DNA of 64,000 bases from Actinernus sp. WN-2022 (GCA_030867875.1 JAOWCC010001751.1:26838369-26902368), one strand, 5' to 3'. Shown: positions 33,246-44,192, numbered from the stretch's first letter. Notes: generated by a model from the letters alone, not told the origin. A program made the numbers and translations.

Positions 33246-33439
33246 TAGATAGCAAGAGGCAAGACGAGATGCTTCCCAAATATTGTAAATCTAAATAAAA
33301 ATAACTAAATTTCAAGCAGAGAACCACTTAAAGGGGCCATCTCACCCAGCGTCCTTTGCGCACCTCACTAGCTATCAGTTTCCTGTCCTGTAATCTAATT
33401 CTGAATCAAACAAATTAAGAACATTCAGGATCTGTTGAT

Positions 33440-34030
33440 TACTGTACGTATTTCTTCAAATCATTCTCCCTGGAGCTGAGCTCGATAAAACCTAATTGTT
33501 AGATATTTTATATTCTTTATCGGGTGCAAAATTATTCACGACGCTTGATCTGCACAGTGGTTAGCACCAAGTATTAGCGGTTAGCTCATTGGTTAAGCTC
33601 CGGTCTGTCGTGCGGGAGGTCGCGGGTTCAAACCCCGGCCGGACCAATACTCGGGGTCTTAAAATAACTGAGTAGAAGGTGCTGCCTTTGTGAAACGATA
33701 TCGTTCTCGAACTGCAAATGGTTATGTTAGACCTTCACATCTTCTCGGATAAGGACGTAAAATCGTCGGTCCCGCGTCGGCCTCGAGTTTATCGGGTCTG
33801 ATCAGTCTTACCAATTGAAACTGTCACGAGTTACCGTCGTTAAATAAAAGTTGTCACAGTGTTACTTTACTTTATTAGTTGTTCCAGAGGATCGATGTAA
33901 AACTGCGTTTCTCACACAATCTGGGTTGTACGAATTGGTCCGCATGCCATTCAGTTTGTCTACAGCTCCATCTATATTCCAGAGAATGATATAGATTGTG
34001 CTTTCCGCTTTAAATTTCGAGACCTGTTTA
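33440..34030 (+). pseudogene. Gypsy reverse transcriptase, first part, split by a SINE
   Basis: Before the SINE, one frame reads RISSNHSPWS and then SLSGAKLFTTLDLHSG, the standard RT entry and first catalytic aspartate region of Ty3/gypsy. After the SINE it reads VVPEDRCKTAFLTQSGLYE, RMPFSLSTAPSIFQRM, an in-frame stop, then SALNFETCL. The next residues, the catalytic DD motif, are found only at 36764 after the inserted LINE. So the LINE sits just before the second catalytic motif. Stops and a small deletion after SPWS make it non-functional. Confidence 0.88.
33571..33850 (+). mobile_element. tRNA-derived SINE
   Basis: The head has a pol III A-box-like TTAGCTCATTGGTTAAGC (33581-33598) and a B box GGTTCAAACCC (33625-33635) in a tRNA-like arrangement with a GGTCGCGGGTTC arm. 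The body runs through GTGCTGCCTTTGTGAAACG, CTTCTCGGATAAGGACG and TTGTCACAGTGTTA. It interrupts the gypsy RT between HSG-x-HQ and VVPEDR. The length, about 280 bp, suits a SINE, and the tRNA-unrelated body rules out a plain tRNA gene. Source tRNA not assigned. Confidence 0.85.
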
Positions 34031-34112
34031 TGTTATTACATTACATTTTTTATTCGCCATATAATATTTTTATATATCAGTAACAAAGTAACAATAGGGT
34101 GTGATTTGTACA

Positions 34113-34796
34113 GGCCGTTTTTATACTAGAGACGTCTAAGTGGTCTGGAGACCGCTTAGACGTCTCAGACGTCTAAGACGTCTAGTGTAAAAACGGAAAA
34201 TAAGACAGACGGAGTTAAATTTATCTTCGTCTGCAAAGTGCGACCAAACGACGCACTTAGCAGACGTCTAAGCCGTCTAAGCTGTGTAGTATAAAAACGA
34301 GACGCACTTAAACTTGGACGCACTTAGCCAGTCAGGGCTTATTGGAAATCGATTTATGAAAGCGGTAACCATTTCTCCACCATCACTTGTTCATCTGGGT
34401 TTCCTTCTTGCCCTGCGTTTTGGCTTACGGGCATAACACACAAGACAAAAGAGTTTTCGCCAGTTCCATATCCTCATCCATATTCTCTAGGAAACATTTT
34501 TTTCATTCATTTTTTTTCTCTCAGTTCTCGTCAACTCTGTGAAAAAGACTTCCAAAACTGCAGTGATGGCTCCGCCATTATCAGTGACATTCACGATCAT
34601 TCATTATTTTTCGCGCCAGTCGCCCGGTAGTATCCAGTCTCTTCCGAGAATAGTGCCCAGTTACTTTTTAAGAACATCGTGGTATTTTATGTGTCGCAGT
34701 CCAAACTTATGCGTCCCGTTTTTATATCAGTCGCACTTAACGGTCAGACGTTTAATGCGTCTAGACGTCTTAGACGTCTGTAGTATAAAAACGGCC
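34113..34796. mobile_element. 684-bp MITE with GGCCGTTTTTATACTA ends
   Basis: GGCCGTTTTTATACTA...GACGTCTAAG at the left and the mirrored GTCTGTAGTATAAAAACGGCC at the right. Inside, related segments repeat at 34150-34197, 34262-34305 and 34708-34796: GACGTCTAAGACGTCTAG next to TATAAAAACG or its reverse. It therefore has subterminal inverted copies. Non-coding; the frame at 34539-34814 overlaps the right end and has no support. Confidence 0.8.
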
Positions 34797-35584
34797 AATG
34801 ACAATATAAATTAATAATTATGGTATTTGAATAGTTACAATCGATTTCTTATACAGATAAATTAACTAACTAGTATTAACAATTGATTTGACTAAGGATA
34901 CATTCGTTGTTTAGCACAATATATTAGCACATAGTTACTATTAGTTACAAGTTAAATAAGTGGAAGCTTTAAAGCAATTATAGTGAAGAGGCCTCTGGAA
35001 ACCATAGGGCGTATAGAGTATATAGAGACCTCCTCGTAATATTCATATAATAAAATGAGTTAGCAATTGTGAACAAAAATACAATTAAAGATAATTAGAG
35101 GTCTGATGTGAAAGTGTAAAGAATGAGTTAGTGGCAATGTGGTGGAAAAAGTTTCTTTTGAATTCGGGTAGTGTTAAAGACTTAGTTATGTAGAAAGGCA
35201 GAGAGTTCCATATTTTTGGTCCTTGATGAAGAATAGTAAATTGTTTGATATTAGTACGACGTGTTATCGGTGATTAGTTGCAATTCTGGTACTATAACTG
35301 TGTATCTCATCATTTCTAGGAACTGATAAGTTTAAGAATAGAGGGGGAAGTAGTTTATTATGATAGGAGAACATAAATTTAGCATTGTTGAAACTGTTCA
35401 AGTTACAAATGTCTAGTATTTTTAAGCTGTCAAAAATTGGTGCAGTATGTGCACGATAATCGGCAGAGGCTAGAATTCGTACAGCACACTGTTGAAGAAC
35501 AAATACTCTGTTTAAGTTTTAGGGATGTGTGTTTGACCAGACAATATTACAGTAGGAGAGGTATGGGTAAACTAATCTATAGTA

Positions 35585-36154
35585 CCTTATTGGTACTAAT
35601 TTTCGCGTCGCTTTAATTTCGCGATTTTCGCGATTTAAAAAAAATCGCGAACTTAAAGCGACGCGAAAAAAAATTCCCGCGAAGTTTAATGTCGCGAAAT
35701 TTAATACCCTCCTATATTTCTTGTTATCTCAATTTAATGAAGAAACACATGTCTACGTATTGTGTATAATGTGTAAAAGCTCTATGGCATACCTACAGAT
35801 GATAAACAACAGTTTAACAATCAAATTTCACTATCTGTGTTGCTTTGAACCTCTTCATCTGTATCGCTATCGTCATCTTCAAGTTCTTTCAGCACCTCTT
35901 TTGTACAGTCATTGAAATGGCCATCTATCCCGGGTTCTTTGTAATTTGAAACGACAATCTGTTTATACTTTTCAAGTATTGCCTTGTTCCTTTCGGTAAG
36001 ATCCATCTCAGCTGTAACTTTTTTTTTCATTTTCGCGAAAATTAATTCCCTAAGAAAATAATTTTGCACCCAAATCGCGAAAATAAAGACCCGCGAAATA
36101 TGCCGACATTTTTTTCGCGAAATTAAGTGCCCGCGAAAATTAGTACCAATAAGG
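35585..36154. mobile_element. 570-bp DNA element, TIR CCTTATTGGTACTAATTTTC, TA duplication
   Basis: The ends CCTTATTGGTACTAATTTTC(GCG) are exact inverted copies, and TA lies outside both (35583-35584 and 36155-36156). Subterminal CGCGAAATTAA/TCGCGATTTTCGCG blocks are also inverted. A TA duplication with such ends suits Tc1/mariner/pogo-type or ISL2EU-type elements. It interrupts LINE ORF2 cleanly: the LINE frame reads LYNYL on one side and YPYLSYCNIVWSN on the other. Confidence 0.85.
35821..36030 (-). pseudogene. Acidic 69-residue frame in the TA-flanked element
   Basis: ATG at 36028-36030 follows a poly-T/poly-A tract. The product starts with a Lys-rich segment, a helical LTERNKAILEKYKQIV, a GHFNDCTKEVLKELE segment and an Asp/Glu-rich tail. 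An acidic tail is common at the C-terminus of pogo-like transposases, but no DDE motif is present, so the link is weak. The frame continues upstream without a stop into the surrounding LINE, giving a fused 158-codon frame (36297-35821). Confidence 0.35.
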
Positions 36155-36757
36155 TAATTATAAAGAGATAATTTAGATTTAGAAGACAGATAAAATCGAG
36201 ATATGTAAATAATACCTATAGATTTAGAAATGTTCTTACAAACATGGCTTATTTGAGTTTTCCAAGTGAAGTTTTCATCAATAAATACTCCTAGCAATTT
36301 AGTAACTTGCTTTTGTTCTAGCTGGTGGTAATTAAATAGGAGGGGAACATTGCACGAAATGTGCTTTTGTCTAGGTTTGAAAAGGATATAATTGGTTTTC
36401 TTTATATTGACAGTAAGTTTATTTGTTTTTAACCAGTCATCTATCTGTTTTAGTTATATTTAAAAAGGATATCAATAGATTAGGATCTTTGTGGAAATAA
36501 AAAATACTTGTGTCATTCGCAAAGAGTAGAGAGTCAATTAGCTTGGAGGCGTTAGGAAGATCGTTAATATAAATTTAGAAAAAATAATGGTCCCAGTATG
36601 GATCTTGTAGTACACCACATGTAATGTTATGCTCAGAAGATATAGTATCATTGACTTGTACAAATTGCTTTCGATTATTAAAGTAACTTTTGATCCATCT
36701 TAATGTCTGTCCACGTTTACCATAGTGTTCGAGTTTGTTGAATAAAATTTCATGGTC

Positions 36758-37514
36758 AAGCGATGACGTGATCATCCACGGCAAAGATTACCCGACTGCG
36801 TTCTGTACTTCGCGTTTTAAATTAGGCAACATAATCTTCGAGTCAAAGCAAGTAAGTGTACTTTTGCAGCACAACAAGTTATTTAAATGTCTAGGCCATT
36901 TGGTTTCGGGAGATGGCATCCGCCCGGATCCATCAAAAATAGCCGCTGTTCGCCTCTTCTCAATCGACAAAGGAAGTCAAAAGTTTTCTCGGATTAGCAG
37001 GATACTACAGACGTTTTGTTCCCGGATTTGCGACCATTGCCGCTCCGATGACAGAATTAACTAAGCTAAATTGTCACATTCAGTGGTCGGAACTTCATGA
37101 GGTCTCATTTCGACAGTTACAACAGTTTATTTGTTCGGCCCCAGTTTTGATGTATTCTAAGTTTGATAGAGATTTCTTGCTTCAAACGGACGCTTCAGAT
37201 GTCGGCTTACGTGTAGTCTTGTCTCAGATAGACGATGACGAGACCTGCCATGCACTGTCCCATAGGGAACGCAACTATTCCACTTCAGAAAAAGAAGCAT
37301 GTACCGCTGACTCAATGGGACAAGGGATTTTCACATTTACTTACTCGGTGGAAGTTCACAGTGTTCAGCGACCACAATACGTTGCGTTGGTTGTCAAGCA
37401 TGAAGCCTAAGGGTAGGCTAGCGGCTAGATGGATAATGGACCTACAAGAGTTTACTTTCACAGTAGAATTTAATCCCGGTCGGTTAAACACGAATGCAGA
37501 TGGAATATCGTGAC
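36758..37514 (+). pseudogene. Gypsy RT end, connection and RNase H
   Basis: Starts with the catalytic-type DDVIIHGK (36764 onward), then FKCLGHLVSGDGIRPDPSKI. A shift near 36955 leads to VKSFLGLAGYYRRFVPGFA and PMTELTK. The RNase H part has LLQTDASDVGLRVVLSQID, HRERNYSTSEKEA, a shift near 37330, then SDHNTLRWLSSMKPKGRL, MDLQEFTFTVEF and PGRLNTNADGIS followed by a stop. The first RNase H aspartate (TDAS) is present. At least two frameshifts. Family assignment is firm. Confidence 0.88.
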
Positions 37515-37559
37515 TGCTGAATATTACAGAATAGGTAAACACGGATAGTACAGTAACTA

Positions 37560-38145
37560 GTATTAGCACCAGCGATAGTAGAGGCGAGGAAATGAAAGTG
37601 GAAATGAAAGTGGAAATGCGTCGATTTTCTTCCTATCGCGATATCTTTGCTAAGTTGCATGCGTTACGTGGGGATCGATCGTGGTATCTTAGGGGCTACC
37701 GGTCAAAACGGGCATAACAGCCTGCCACACTTTCAATTATCCTCAGCTCTCTTGAATGAAAGTACTCGGGAAGCAAAAGCAAGTTTGGATATCCGAGTCG
37801 ATGAAATATCGGTGAAGCAGACGTCTTCGATGATTTCAGTGAACCCTAGTCAGTGGCGTAGCTGCCTTAAGGCAAAAAGGCACTGCCTACACAAAACAAA
37901 TCCAGGTAAACAAACAAATCCAGGTTCCATGCCCCTATGACCCCCCTAGATAGCTCCCTCGCTTTGCTCGGTTGCTCGTACCTACACTAAAACGGGACCC
38001 TGGCTACGCCCCTGCTAGTGTTAATATTATTAAAACAAGCTCAGGCAGATGACGCGGCGTTATCGAACATTTTGGAATGTAAACGTAGCGGCCGTGATCG
38101 GAGGGAATTCAAGAACGAATGGCTTCAGGATACAGAGTTGAGAGA
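37560..38145 (+). pseudogene. Gypsy integrase N-terminal linker, interrupted
   Basis: After the RNase H stop the frame is patchy: IRVDEISVKQTSSMISVNPS before the 164-bp element, then LKQAQADDAALSNILECKRS after it. The latter fits the short linker that precedes the gypsy integrase zinc-binding domain. The HHCC zinc finger itself is not seen. Confidence 0.55.
37851..38014. mobile_element. 164-bp MITE with CAGTGGCGTAGC ends
   Basis: CAGTGGCGTAGC at the left and GGCTACGCCCCTG at the right are imperfect inverted ends. CTAGT is repeated outside (37846-37850 and 38015-38019). Ends of the CAG(T/G)GGCGTAGCC kind are common in hAT-type elements, but those usually make 8-bp duplications. The superfamily is left open. 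Confidence 0.75.
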
Positions 38146-38384
38146 TTTTTGGTGGTGTTTACAACACGCTCTTCATACATAACGCTGTCCTCGTAAGGCC
38201 GCGCACCGAAATAAATTTTACTCCAAATTATGCGATATATAGTCATCTCTAAATCACTAGTTCCGCATGTCTTACACGGTTTACACGACACTCCCGAGCG
38301 AGCGAGAAAGTAGAAGACTACGTCAAATCGTATTCAGCCTACGTCAAATCGTAGTCAGCCTGCAACCAATCAAAAGACGCTACT
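38146..38384. other. Unassigned stretch inside the gypsy integrase
   Basis: Here the integrase zinc-binding region should lie. Instead there is sequence without an integrase-like frame, with the duplicated CTACGTCAAATCGTA(T/G)TCAGCCT at 38310-38360. It may be a further insertion whose borders I cannot define. Confidence 0.4.
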
Positions 38385-38645
38385 AGCGCTAATAAAGCAC
38401 CACTTCAAAGCATTGAGGTTGGTGAGCGGTTCGCTTTCTGAGCAATGGACGGCATATGAGCCCATTGCTGGAAACGAGCTAGGTAATCGCCACATTCTCG
38501 TATTCATGGACTATTTCACGAAGTTGTGTCAGCAGGGTATTTTCTAGGTTCGGTCCGCCCGTAGTTTTGCATTCTGATCAGACCTCGAACTTCGAGAGTA
38601 ATTTATTGCATGAAGTTTGCGAAATGAAGGGACAATAACTTTTTA
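38385..38645 (+). pseudogene. Gypsy integrase catalytic core, degraded
   Basis: APLQSIEVGERFAF precedes a stop and the AMD block (first catalytic Asp). A shift leads to ELGNRHILVFMDYFTK, and later RFGPPVVLHSDQ (second Asp region), NFESNLLHEVCEMKG. These are hallmark gypsy integrase blocks in order. Stops and shifts separate them, and the third (Glu) region is missing. Nothing gypsy-like follows 38645. Confidence 0.82.
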
Positions 38646-38847
38646 CTGGGTTCTTCTCCAATAATTTACAGCGTTTTTATAATTTGGAAGTTCTGGTAAA
38701 TAAGCTATAAGTGCTTTGTTTTTATTGACGCAATTAGTCCTGAAAAAGATACTCTTTTCCGCTAATTGTTTTAGAAGGTTCTCTAGATTTTGTGTATAAA
38801 CTACACTCTAACAGAAAGTAATTTTCATCTTCTATGGAATAATATTA

Positions 38848-39253
38848 ATAATAATAATTATTATTTATTTATCCACGATATATTTTACAGCGGAGCTGAT
38901 GTGGTCATGCTAAGAAGATAACTAGGATACTAGCTTAAACTGATACTAAATCTAAACAATCTTAATCTCAGTATTGGGCTTAAATTTAATAATATATCTA
39001 TGCATGGTCGTAATAATGTGTTTGACTTTGACTAATTAATATTTACAAGTTAGGAAGTTTCTCCTTAAGATTTCTATTAAATGCTGATATACTTTCAATG
39101 TTCTTGAGGTCATTTCCAAGGCTGTTCCACAGCTGTGTTCTTCGAAACTTGGTTGAAATCTTTAGAAAATTCGTGCTAAGCTTGGAAGAGTTATTGGAAG
39201 AATGACAATTGGGGCATTTTCTTAGTTCCGGACTAACGTACGTTGTATTGTCA
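38848..39253 (-). mobile_element. LINE 3' end, minus strand
   Basis: The ORF2 C-terminus (TKFRRTQLWNSLGNDLKNI, then AFNRNLKEKL, stop at 39043) is followed on the minus strand by a 3' UTR and an (AAT)n-type tail at 38848-38872. It is 5'-truncated near 39253, where the next LINE tail starts. Confidence 0.8.
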
Positions 39254-40360
39254 ATACATACATACATACATAAACTTTATTTCAACTCGAATTTTCAGAG
39301 TAGCAAATACATGCTAATATCTTCGAGAAAACTACTGTTACTAATACTAATACTATTGTTATATTACTAATACTAAAAATATTTACAATGAAACCTAGAA
39401 ATTATTAACAAATAGACATTACTGTAAAATTAGATTAGATTGTATTTACGGATTTCTCTCTTAAAATCAGTGATAGTTGTTAAAGATCGAAGATTATCAG
39501 GTAGGGAGTTCCAGAATTTTGCAGTCGAATATTTGAAAGAGTGCAGGCCATAAGTTGTTGTTTGAGGTTTAGGTAGGTTCAAAATATCAGTGCCTCTTAA
39601 AGTGCCCCTACGATCAAATTTTGACATATCAATGTTTTTGCATATTCATAAAGTAGAGTTCATATATTATTACCAGTTCAAATTGTTTTTCGATACAACG
39701 ACAGGAAGTCTTATTTTTTTAGCTCCGAATATTGAATCTACACGTCCGCCATTACTGGAAGCCGTGCCCTTTGTTCAGCTTTAAACAAAGGTTTATTCAC
39801 CGGAAATGATGTCATACACTTAACACTCGCCTGCAGAACACAACGCCTGGAGGCATATTTCTACTAAAAACGTCTTCACGTACATAAGAAGAAAGTTATA
39901 TTTATCTTTGCGAGGTTGGCTACTTTTTTATGCACGCTATTTCGCGCCACGAGGTTGTCGTGTTAAGTGTATGACATCACTTCCGGTGAATAAACCTTTG
40001 TTTAAAGCTGAACAAAGGGCACGGCTTCCAGCAATGGCGGACAGGATTTTACCGGTAAACTCTCCTAAAATTTGTGGTTTAAGATGCCCATTTGGGAATA
40101 TGTTTTACTATTTCGGATATTTCTAATACTGATTGACCTATAGACACTGAAAAAGTGGCAAATCGAAATGGTAAATTTTCGTCGTACACTAGTGGCACTT
40201 TAAGGAATAGATTACAGATCTTAGAGTAAACATATCTTTTAGGTAGCCTGGATAGTTTGAAAATTTCAGAGATTTAAAAAGTATAATTAGCATATTCTGT
40301 ATTCTTCTATTATATAGTGAAGGTGTTTTAGCTTTATATAATAGCTGGTTGTAGTTAGAA
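39254..40360 (-). mobile_element. LINE ORF2 C-terminal region with inserted foldback, minus strand
   Basis: From the right: SLYNRRIQNMLIILFKSLKF, GYLKDMFTLRSVIYSLK, then the foldback (39744-40042), then RGTLRGTDILNLPKPQTTTY, SFKYSTAKFWNSLPDNLR, TDFKREIRKYNLI and stop (39430). The 3' UTR has AATAAAGTTTATG and a (TATG)n tail at 39254-39272. Stops in the right part mark it as dead. Confidence 0.8.
39744..40042. mobile_element. 299-bp foldback with 83-bp arms
   Basis: 39744-39826 and 39960-40042 are inverted copies with a few differences: GTCCGCCATTACTGGAAGCC, AACAAAGGTTTATTCACCGG, TATGACATCA(C/T)TTCCGG. It interrupts a LINE ORF2 on the minus strand. The centre is non-coding. Confidence 0.85.
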
Positions 40361-40371
40361 TTCCTGTCATA

Positions 40372-40480
40372 AAATCAATCAATTAGTTTATTTACCATAT
40401 AAGGTTTACAGGTACAGAACATTACAATACAGCTAGGTTGACAAGACAATAAAATAAACTAGAAGTAATCATAGATTATC
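40372..40480 (-). mobile_element. LINE 3' terminus, minus strand
   Basis: The reverse strand reads ACCTTATATGGTAAATAAAC followed by a (TTGA)n-like tail at 40372-40385, a typical L2-group 3' end. How far it extends to the right is not clear. Confidence 0.6.
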
Positions 40481-42397
40481 AAAGTGCGTTCGACATTTTC
40501 TTTGTAAGAGAAAGGACTGTGGTAACACAAAAGGCTGAAAGATTGATGCAATGATGTGGACGGTGTAAGTAATCCTGATCAAAAATGCTTGTTTTTTAAC
40601 TAATGTGAACATTTTGATGTCTTGACTTATAAGTTAATATACAAGGGGATGCATCTGGGTATAAAACTGTAATTATCTTTGTGAAACATTAAATCATTGG
40701 ATGCGATGCTTATGTGGCTATATGTACTATACATGTGTGTTTTATATGGTTATGGCATTCATTTGAGCATTCGTAGCACATTTTGCTGTGTGGTATATAC
40801 ATGTAGTATAAAGCAATAATTGGAGTTAGTGTAGAACACAAATCAACCCTATAGCTGCTATAGCTACGGCTATTCAGATGTGTATAAACTGAATTCCAGT
40901 TCCTAGCATTCACAATACTAAGTACAGGCCAGTGTAGAACATAAACTATTATAATATATGCATGTGTATAAAGTACACCCCATGCAGTTCCTTCAGAGCA
41001 TTCACATTATTTTTCAAGTGAGAACAAGGTTGGCTGCCATTGTCAGTTGCAGAATAATTTATGGTCAATGTTGGTAGCCGGGTCCTGGCTTTTATCAGCC
41101 TTGGAGTTCAGGTACGTTAGAAATTCAGTGTAGATTAATTGATTAGGGAACACAGCAATGAATTCAGTACTTTAAATTTACACAGTGTCGCAACTCACAC
41201 AAGATAAGACTAAGATACGGCGATTATGGGTACTTAGAAAACTCAGATCTAGATTTCTCTTCAGTTTTGGTATCTGTATGTACAGCGAAAAGCAGAAACC
41301 AATACAACGAGCAAGCCAACAGAATTCACTCGGTTACTGGATAGTGTCGTCTTCAAGGTGCAGACCGCGCCGACAAAACAGACCATGTTTGACTTGATAT
41401 AGTTTGGACATCAGACTTTGTCGAATGCTACAGAGATAGCACACACTTTCCTCAGGCTTTGATATATCGTACTTGCTAACTTTTTAAACATTATTGCATT
41501 GGATTGGGAAAATAATACACTTACTCGAAGTTCACATGGCGGTTTCAATTTGCTCCGAGCATCGTATAGAGTTACCAGTTCCAATCCAGGCCGTTCATGA
41601 TATCGAGGCTTTTTGTAATACGTCCAGGAACTGAAACGTTGCCTACCGTACGCAAACACGTCACACACAGGCACAGGGAATCCATCACCAGATTAGGTTG
41701 CGTTCTCCTTCGTCGAACGCAATAATAAGATGGCATGATTAATAGTGACAATTCACTCTCATCGCGCAGAATGGCGCGACACATCCGGGCATTTTATTAG
41801 ATGCAGGAGCGCTAAATTCAAAGCCTACACAATGAATAACAATGCGAACAATAGAGGAATTGGACTAAAAGGCTTAAGTGAACTAGAAGTTTTGCTTATT
41901 TATGGTTAAATGAAATTTGCTAGAGCTTAGGTACTACCTGGCTTTTGAAGAAGAGATATCAATGAACAATTTCCACCCAATTTCAACTTATTTGAGTGAG
42001 TATAAGCATTATCGGTTGGACCATGAATTTTGGGTTTTTTAACTGTTTCTACAGTGGAATATTCACTTTAGCTCACTTTGAGGCCAATTTTCTCGCTAAC
42101 AATCGTGTTTGCTACTTAGGTACCACCTGGAAAAGTTAGTTTAGTATAACGGCCGTTACTTACTACCAGCCGTTTTTTCATAGTAATCTGACCAGTATTA
42201 GTATTATCGAAATCAATATTTCCAAGCCATGTCTTAAAACCTCGAATTCGCCTCCCGTTTTGAAGTTTGAATATTCCCGCGGGACTTCTCTTGGGCTCTC
42301 TAGCTCCTCCTTCACGAACAATAGCACACCCGCCGCATGATTAGCCATTGAAATTGACACAGAACCAAAGCTAAAAATTATTGTTAAAATAACACTT
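40481..42397. other. Non-coding, no supported gene
   Basis: The only frames are short (for example 41185-41397, 41411-41674, 41572-41784) and overlap one another on both strands. No domain, RNA gene or clear repeat. Confidence 0.45.
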
Positions 42398-42713
42398 GCG
42401 CGTCATGAGCAAATCTTGAACTAACGTTTAAATTAGTTCAAGCTCCAAAATGAGACGTACCTCATATTCGTACGTACTCTAGAAGTATTTAAAAGCTAAA
42501 AAAATCGCCCAGCCGAGTTGGCGGCAAAGTACTTTCAAACTGAAGCTGAGTAAAGGCAACCGCGACAAAACAAATCTTAGTGAGAATTAAATAAAAACTA
42601 TAAACTTAGCGCGTAAAAAGCAAATCATAACGTTGTATTCACAATAATTCAAATTAAACTTCAAATTGAGACGTTGCTCATGTTGGTACGTGCTCTAGAA
42701 GTATTTAAAAGCT
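42398..42713 (+). repeat. Diverged direct duplication, 210-bp step
   Basis: 42398-42500 and 42608-42713 share the order GCGCGT..A...GCAAATC, AATTAAACTTCAA-like, GAGACGT..CTCAT, GTACGT(A/G)CTCTAGAAGTATTTAAAAGCTA. Non-coding. Confidence 0.65.
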
Positions 42714-43236
42714 ATAACTTTCTTCGTTTTATACGATTCATAGGAAAAAAAGTAAACCAACACGATTCTTTAATTTCTCAGAGAAAACTAAGCGGCGATT
42801 CGAATCATGGATTTAACCCAAAACTTTTCCAAAGACAAGGTATCTTAAACTTTGAATTGATAAGTTTTAAGTCTGTATCTGTGTAATTGGCCCACCAAGG
42901 AAATAACAAGATCGAACAGACGAAAGGCTTTGCTTTTGAACTTCAGGGGCGGTAATGACAAATGGGCTTCTGATATAACAACATTTAATAGGTTGGGAGC
43001 TTTGGGAGTCCACTATTCCCATGAAGCGAGCAGTTGACATTGATTGACATGCGTTTCATGTGATGTGGGAGTAGAGTATTCCCAAACCGATTTGTCAAAA
43101 GCCAATCACAATCGCTTTCCGGCCCGCAGAATAATTAGCAATGTTATAATTATTCCGTCCTCACTTTAACCTCTCGGCCGTAAGTACATGTCGCTGAGAA
43201 CAATACAATTCTGCGCGAGTAGTAATCTCCCATAAG

Positions 43237-44192
43237 AGGGACTTTAAGCAACCACGACGGCAACGTCTACGACGACGGCATAAAACAATAGCGTTAATTA
43301 AAAAAAATCAATAGCTGCACGTGAAAATGCACGCAGTCGCCTACATTTCCAGCGTTCTCTGCAAAAACACAACGCGAAAACCCCAAATTGTACGTTTTAA
43401 AGAGAACGCGAACGTAAGAAAGTAAATCAACCGTTTTTTGTTCGGCGTGAACAGAACTCTATACTCGTCATATTTTTCGAAAATCTGATTGTGAAAAACA
43501 ATTCAAGGCAAACAAGGGAAATATTAGACACCAAATTTCGCCGGTAGAAATTGCCGTCCTGGTTGCTAAAGCCTAGTTTCCATATAATCGCTACGATCGC
43601 TTCATATGGAAATCAATTCAGTTTCGGCGATTGTAGCGATCCTGGAGATCGCCGAGATAGAACAAATTCTATAGATCGGCGATCGTAGCGATCGGGTGGC
43701 GATCGAAACGATTATATGGAAACCACTCTCCAGCGATCGTGGCGATCCTAGCGATCCAAACGTTCCCATAAAGCATTGCTCACCAACAGAAACATCCCAT
43801 GATGCACCGCCAGGTTTTCTCGGACTCGGCAAAATAGCGTCGACCAGTGCAGATACTAGCAACAACGCATATTCCTCTCGTCGTTGAAAGATCTTTCTCC
43901 TTCACCTTTCTTTGTCTTCTTCGCTTTAAGATGGCGACAAAAATCAAATAGTACGCTTCGATCGTTAGTTCAACGCAACCGCCATGTTGGAAAAGTTCCC
44001 GCCAGAAAGAAGGGCAAAGACCGCCAAGACCCAGGCCTCCTCCACGTTTTCTGTGTGCTTGGACGATCGTAGCGATCATATGGAAACCGGTCAAAGATTT
44101 AGGATCGCTAGGATCGCTACGATCGCCGCGATCGCTGGGCCAATTTTTCAGCGATCGTAGCGATTATATGGAAACTAGGCTTTAAAGTCCCT
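43237..44192. mobile_element. MITE with AGGGACTTTAAGCAACC ends, split by another MITE
   Basis: AGGGACTTTAAGCAACCACGACGGCAACG at the left has its mirror in TTGCCGTCCTGGTTGCT (to about 43567) plus TTAAAGTCCCT (44182-44192). Another element (43568-44183) splits the mirror just before its last bases. Confidence 0.8.
43568..44183. mobile_element. 616-bp MITE with GCCTAGTTTCCATATAAT ends
   Basis: GCCTAGTTTCCATATAATCG (43571 onward) is mirrored exactly at 44161-44180. The body repeats GATCGTAGCGATC-like motifs in both orientations and ATATGGAAACC inside each end. The centre (about 43790-44060) is different, with an AAGATGGCGACAA segment, and may be a captured fragment. The minus-strand frames across it (43602-43865, 43780-44094) have no recognisable domain. 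Confidence 0.8.

Larger units (their letters stand above)
34030..36757 (-). mobile_element. 5'-truncated LINE on the minus strand, two DNA elements inside
   Basis: The 3' end on the left is ...ATATGGCGAATAAAAAATGTAATGTAATAACA (reverse strand, about 34030-34070). The 5' break at 36757 falls in the RT motif before DHEIL. It inserted into the gypsy RT. Two DNA elements later entered it: 34113-34796 in the 3' UTR and 35585-36154 in ORF2. Confidence 0.82.
35100..36757 (-). pseudogene. LINE ORF2: RT and C-terminal domain
   Basis: Reading from 36757 down: DHEILFNKLEHYGKRGQTLR, then IKSYFNNRKQFVQVND, a frameshift, YINDLPNASKLIDSLLF, and the catalytic site as FANDTS. The second aspartate of the usual FADD is Asn, so catalysis would be lost. 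Next come WLKTNKLTVNIKKTNYILF and LLGVFIDENFTWKTQISH, then the TA-flanked element (35585-36154). Then PYLSYCNIVWSN, LQQCAVRILASADYRAHT and, near the stop, GPKIWNSLPF with LPEFKRNFFHHI. Several shifts. An L2/CR1-group LINE; not the same copy type as those at 11-21 kb. Confidence 0.85.
33343..38645 (+). mobile_element. Ty3/gypsy retrotransposon pol region, heavily interrupted
   Basis: Pieces of one gypsy pol follow in order on the plus strand: RT entry (33440-33568), RT palm (33884-34030), RT end (36758 onward), RNase H (to 37514), linker and integrase start (37560-38145), integrase core (38385-38645). Between them lie a SINE, a minus-strand LINE containing two DNA elements, a 164-bp element and an unassigned stretch. 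No LTR is seen: the left side runs into satellite and the right side into LINE 3' ends. Confidence 0.85.

Noticed and set aside
32149..33252. Repetitive minus-strand proteins of 60-110 residues
   Set aside because: They follow the satellite unit exactly and have no start context or domain. Kept only as a finding to check, not as genes.
33571..33645. Functional tRNA gene
   Set aside because: A and B boxes are present, but the acceptor arm does not close and a SINE body follows.
34539..34814. 91-codon plus-strand frame
   Set aside because: It crosses the right terminal repeat of the MITE at 34113-34796 and has no domain.
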